Shown here: piece by piece, positions 60,306-64,000 of the stretch | How the letters are laid out: every line of letters starts with the position of its first letter | How positions within the stretch are numbered: the first letter of the stretch is position 1 | NCBI RefSeq assembly: GCF_032854445.1 | Contig: NC_088296.1 | Location: forward strand, 11,136,706-11,200,705 | From: Liolophura sinensis | Lineage: Eukaryota; Mollusca; Polyplacophora; Chitonida; Chitonidae | Length of the DNA: 64,000 nucleotides | Direction: 5' to 3' | Translations under genes and position numbers: made by a program | Notes under the pieces: generated by a model | What the model was told of the DNA's origin: nothing | Databases searched by the model: none | The model's input: the letters and a program-made list of their open reading frames with translations, nothing else

Positions 60306-62887
60306 AAACAGTTTTTGGCGATGGTCTATGCTTTAGGGTCAATTCGGCTACACCTGTTGTATATGGTTTGGGGTGAATTCGCCTACAGCTAAGGTCTATC
60401 GTAAAATCCCTATTAAATAGGTTTGTTTTTATCAGATAAAATAAGGGGAATGTAAAGGTAAGTGGGCTTGTCTTCATAATTTCCTGTGTAAATGTGTAAA
60501 ATAGGAGAATATACGTTAACAACATGTAAAAATCAGTAGAAAGATCGTTAAAATCTATGTCTAAAATCGTGTCTTATATTCTTTCGCTTACTGAATCAAA
60601 GGTCAAACGTGTAGATTTGTGGGTGGGCCTTATAGTTGGCATCGAACATGTATGTCTTCAGTAAGGTAAACCAGGTATTTGCAGATACAGTTCTAATGGT
60701 TGTTGTACACTGATGTTTACGTAATTGTTGGTTATTTTCCCCCTTTCTCAACTTATCTTGAGTGACAAGTGAATCATTCTAAATTCAGGTCGATGAGAAA
60801 AACAAATTGTTGATCAAAAGCTAAGGGACCAAGGACATAGTAGTAACATTGGCTGCAATACATTATTAGGTTTAGATAAGAAATGTGTATGTGTGAAAAC
60901 AATCCCCATATATAACAGGATCACACAAACACATTAGGTTTACTCAGCTGGTATGGTGCATGATGGGTCTATGATAAACAGGTTAACCTTCAACCTTTGT
61001 GAATAATGAGGTTACACGTCCTGTAAACATTTTAATCCAAGGCTGAACTTACTGAGTTAAAGGTCTGTAATAGTCTGTGAACGACATATTTTCCCAGTTA
61101 TTTGAATGAATACGTGGAACGAAATAGGCAAACATTGACTAATGGGGTTTTTAAAGCAGCATTGCAAAGTGCTGTAGGAAAGTGCAGAATATGTCTTGGC
61201 TAACGACGTGGCGAGTTCGAATCCAGCACTTGCAAATTTTGTTATGGCGTTAGATCGGGGTTATTTAGAGGTACCTGAAGCGGTGTCCTTGCTCGCACCT
61301 TTATCCGGTTTCTTTTGAAAATAAATGAGGACAACCGTCACAAAAGTAAAAAAACTCTTAAGACTGGAGTAAAACGCCATGCACATAAGCAAATAATAAC
61401 GGACTAAGAAACTGACTGACATTGACCTCTACGACTATCTCATGGTCAGTTCCTTTTAGCTTGGTGTATAGAGTGGTCAGAAAATCCCTATGTTAACCCA
61501 GCAACTCCTGCCCACATGGCGGGATGAACCTGAAGAATTTTTTTCTACGTATAACACTCAGCCTTCCCAAGCTCCCTAAGTGAAGAGCAATCTCTGTACA
61601 AATAAAGATTCAAATGCCAAGTTGGTAAATTGCTCTAATCCTGAATTCAACAGTAACAAACGATATTTTCGTAATCCAATCTCTGTACTAAAAAAATCTT
61701 TCGTGATTTATATACTGTTCACATAGGACGAACAGAATATAAGTCTTCCTGTACATTGGGGAATCTCTTCAAGCCAAAAAGGACCTGAAGCTATGTCTGG
61801 AAAGTTTATCTTCATCGACCAGATCTGAGATGGAGAATAGTGAAGGGCCCTGCTCATAACAAAGATGTGTAGAGATGCCATTGCTTCTGGACAAATCTCT
61901 CTGGCACTGTACTCCTATCTTTAATCTTCTGAAGGCATATTTTGCATTCATATATCAGATTCATAATATTAGCTCACCCAAGGCATCGTCAGAATAAACG
62001 ACACGTGTGTTTACCTTGTAATAATGACTCCTTGCTAATAAAAGGCTAGGTTTCAACCGATCGTGTTGACTCTATTACCCGCTCTTGGGGATATGAAAAA
62101 TTTGTAATAAAACCAGGGACATCGGGCTAAGATACTGGCTCCCCCCTGGCTAAATTTCAGTCCAAGCCAGTTTGCGTTCCAAATGACATGCCTTTTCTTG
62201 GATAGTTGTTCATTTTTACAAACTTCAGGCTCTTTGAGAAGCCAATTGAGGATGTCTTCCGACGGTTTCTATAGTCGTGCCATAAATATTGCTGTATTAT
62301 TAAGTGGGGATAGTCCAAAGCCTATTTATATACCTGTGCAAAATTACATATAACCCATATTTACCAAAGGCAGAAGCGCGCTAACGACAGTATGAAATAA
62401 CCAAAGGCATTCGTCGGAACTTTTATGGCTTTCATTTTCGAAACACCTTTTTAAATGTCAGGCGCTTTAATGGATTTGTATAAGTGTATTTGAGCTAATT
62501 GCTGGGGAGCCTAGAGGATGGAATGAGCTAGCCAGTTTTAAAGTGTAGCCCTTGGTAACTACAACCCGGCTAAATACACGACAGGCTTGCCAAACGATTT
62601 TAATGCCCAGTGTTAGGTAGTATAGTGCATAGCAAACACACTAAAATCAATGTGTTTTTTTTTAAACACATGTGTGTTGCAATCTTAAAACGCGTCCTGG
62701 TGTTTATTCATCAAAGAATTATATTTAGTAACTAAATGGAACTGTTTATTATAGTAAACAGGTGAAATGATTACATGCCAAAGTGGTTAATATTTTCAAT
62801 AAACTCAAATATTATAGTAAACAGGACCATCTTCATTATTTATCGATAGATACATTTAAATAATTTGCCTTAGAGAGCTTTGAATTT

Positions 62888-62933
62888 CATGTTCTGCAGT
62901 AAAGAACAGAATAATTCTTTACTGCAGAACATG
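62888..62933. repeat. Perfect 19-bp inverted repeat, 8-bp loop
   Basis: catgttctgcagtaaagaa at 62888-62906 and its exact reverse complement at 62915-62933, separated by cagaataa. Pairing stops abruptly on both sides. Could be a small fold-back; no protein gene nearby. Confidence 0.9.
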
Positions 62934-62999
62934 GTATCAACTACAGTCTGAGATGTCGGAAGTCTTTCCTGTTCTAAGTTTGAAATTTATAGAACCTGT

Positions 63000-63127
63000 A
63001 ATTTATTTATTTATTTTTTAATTTGATTGGTGTTTTTAAGAATGATTTATACGACGGCGGCCAGAATTATGGTGGTAGGAAACCGGGCAAAGCCCGGCGG
63101 AAACCCACGATCATCCGTAGGTTGCAG
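63000..63127 (-). mobile_element. SINE family 1, truncated
   Basis: Inverse orientation: tttatttatttattttttaa, tttgattggtgttttt, tacgacggcggccagaatta, ggaaaccgggcaaagcccgg, cacgatcatccgtaggttgc. Confidence 0.85.
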
Positions 63128-63611
63128 TTAAAATGGGAGCCTCGGCACTTCTGACCGGGTTTCACTATTTCATTAAAATTCAGTTCATGTTTCTGCCTCA
63201 TTTCTTTCTTTGCTTAAGTCGGTGCGCTTTTTGAGGTTTTCTTCATGAAAAAGTTGTACAATCTTCTTATGCAGTGTTCTAATCAATGATTTTTTTGTTG
63301 TTTGCTTTTTTTTTTTTTTGGTTGTTTGGTAGTCTCAATGTGACAAAACCGATGTGGTATCTAATTGCTGTCTTGACAATTGTTTTTCATTTCTTAACAT
63401 TACAGGGATTGGTTTCCTGTTAGCAGAGTTGACTTATTTGACAGGAAAAAACACAGCTCCATGTCTAGCCAATAGAAAGGATAGTGTCTCTTATTGTTGA
63501 CCGCAATTCTTGGATCATCTACGCCGCAATTTTGGCCAATAAAATTTGAATGGCGACAGCTTGTTTATACACAGACGGTTTTTAGACTCCTGATACATAT
63601 ATACACTTTTA

Positions 63612-63760
63612 TCTTTTTATTTCATTGACATTTAACGCTGTACTCAAGAATATTTATAGTAAGAGGAAAACGGGCAGAGCACGGGCGAAACCCAAGACTG
63701 TGCAGTCTGCGGACAGACCTTGCCACGTGGGGTAGGAGGAGAAACCAACAAGGTCTATCA
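63612..63760 (-). mobile_element. SINE family 1, diverged
   Basis: Inverse orientation: attgacatttaacgctgtac, tcaagaatatttatagtaag, aaacgggcagagcacgggcg, cagtctgcggacagacct, aggaggagaaaccaacaagg. Confidence 0.72.
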
Positions 63761-64000
63761 GGAATTATGGAGGTTGGGGAGGGGGTTTGGGTGTTGGCGG
63801 GAGACTCCCACACTGGGCAACATGAAACAAGTAGCACAAGGTAAATGCATGTCTTGATCAATTGCCAGTTTATAAATAGCGAGTGCTACAGTGTATGAAA
63901 ACTCAGATTTAATTAACAGTATAGTATGAAAGTAACTTGAAAGATTATGATTATGGCGTCACTCAGTAATCAAAAAGACTATAGTACTTCAGACACAAGG

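Larger units (their letters stand above)
56767..64000. other. Upstream intron of gene B
   Basis: No ligand-binding-domain exon was recognised on the minus strand. Holds SINE pieces, an (AAAT)n tract, the 24-bp minisatellite, a hairpin at 62888-62933 and unique AT-rich DNA. A tRNA-derived fragment is likely near 61195-61400 (tggcgagttcgaatccagca with a downstream aagactggagtaaaacgcc). Confidence 0.5.

Noticed and set aside
56767-64000. Extracellular ligand-binding exons of gene B
   Set aside because: I looked on the minus strand for a Cys-containing segment like the one preceding the membrane in natriuretic peptide receptors and for longer receptor exons; nothing convincing was found.

Overview
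The window is eukaryotic, AT-rich and intron-heavy. Coding sequence is confined to short exons with GT/AG borders inside long introns. Two SINE families are scattered through it, one ending in an AAAT tail and one in a CTCACTC tail. Together with the gene content this suggests a lophotrochozoan animal, most likely a mollusc (gastropod or bivalve). No bacterial operon, RNA polymerase II promoter, genuine tRNA/rRNA gene or CRISPR array could be supported.

Three protein-coding genes are supported. (1) A plus-strand membrane (receptor-type, natriuretic-peptide-receptor-like) guanylate cyclase, gene A. Its last eight coding exons (2210-15647) encode the end of the kinase homology domain, the helical hinge and the complete cyclase domain; its 5' part lies left of the window or is missing. 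(2) A minus-strand paralogue, gene B (21806-56766). Sixteen exons were reconstructed from splice sites: transmembrane segment, complete kinase homology (pseudokinase) domain, hinge, cyclase domain and a 42-residue last exon. The extracellular ligand-binding exons are not seen and should lie right of the window. The two genes are tail to tail, about 6.2 kb apart. Seven of the eight cognate exons have identical lengths, and all internal splice phases match. (3) An intact, single-exon GT10 alpha-1,3-fucosyltransferase (34312-35502, plus strand), nested in an intron of gene B on the opposite strand.

Layout: 1-2.2 kb, upstream intron or flank of gene A with a 25/50-bp minisatellite; 2.2-15.6 kb, gene A; 15.6-21.8 kb, convergent intergenic region with a 31-bp satellite and an ambiguous exon-like region at 20.1-20.7 kb; 21.8-56.8 kb, gene B with SINEs, minisatellites, a fold-back element and the nested fucosyltransferase in its introns; 56.8-64 kb, upstream intron of gene B with SINE fragments, a 24-bp minisatellite and a perfect hairpin.

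The most unusual observation is that the 150-bp hinge exon differs between the two cyclase genes at only 3 silent positions. Neighbouring cognate exons differ at roughly 19-26% of positions and the flanking introns are unrelated. That fits exon-sized gene conversion or unusually strong constraint on silent sites. Functionally, both cyclases should make cGMP from GTP at the inner face of the plasma membrane. The fucosyltransferase should act in the Golgi, and nothing suggests a functional link beyond nesting.
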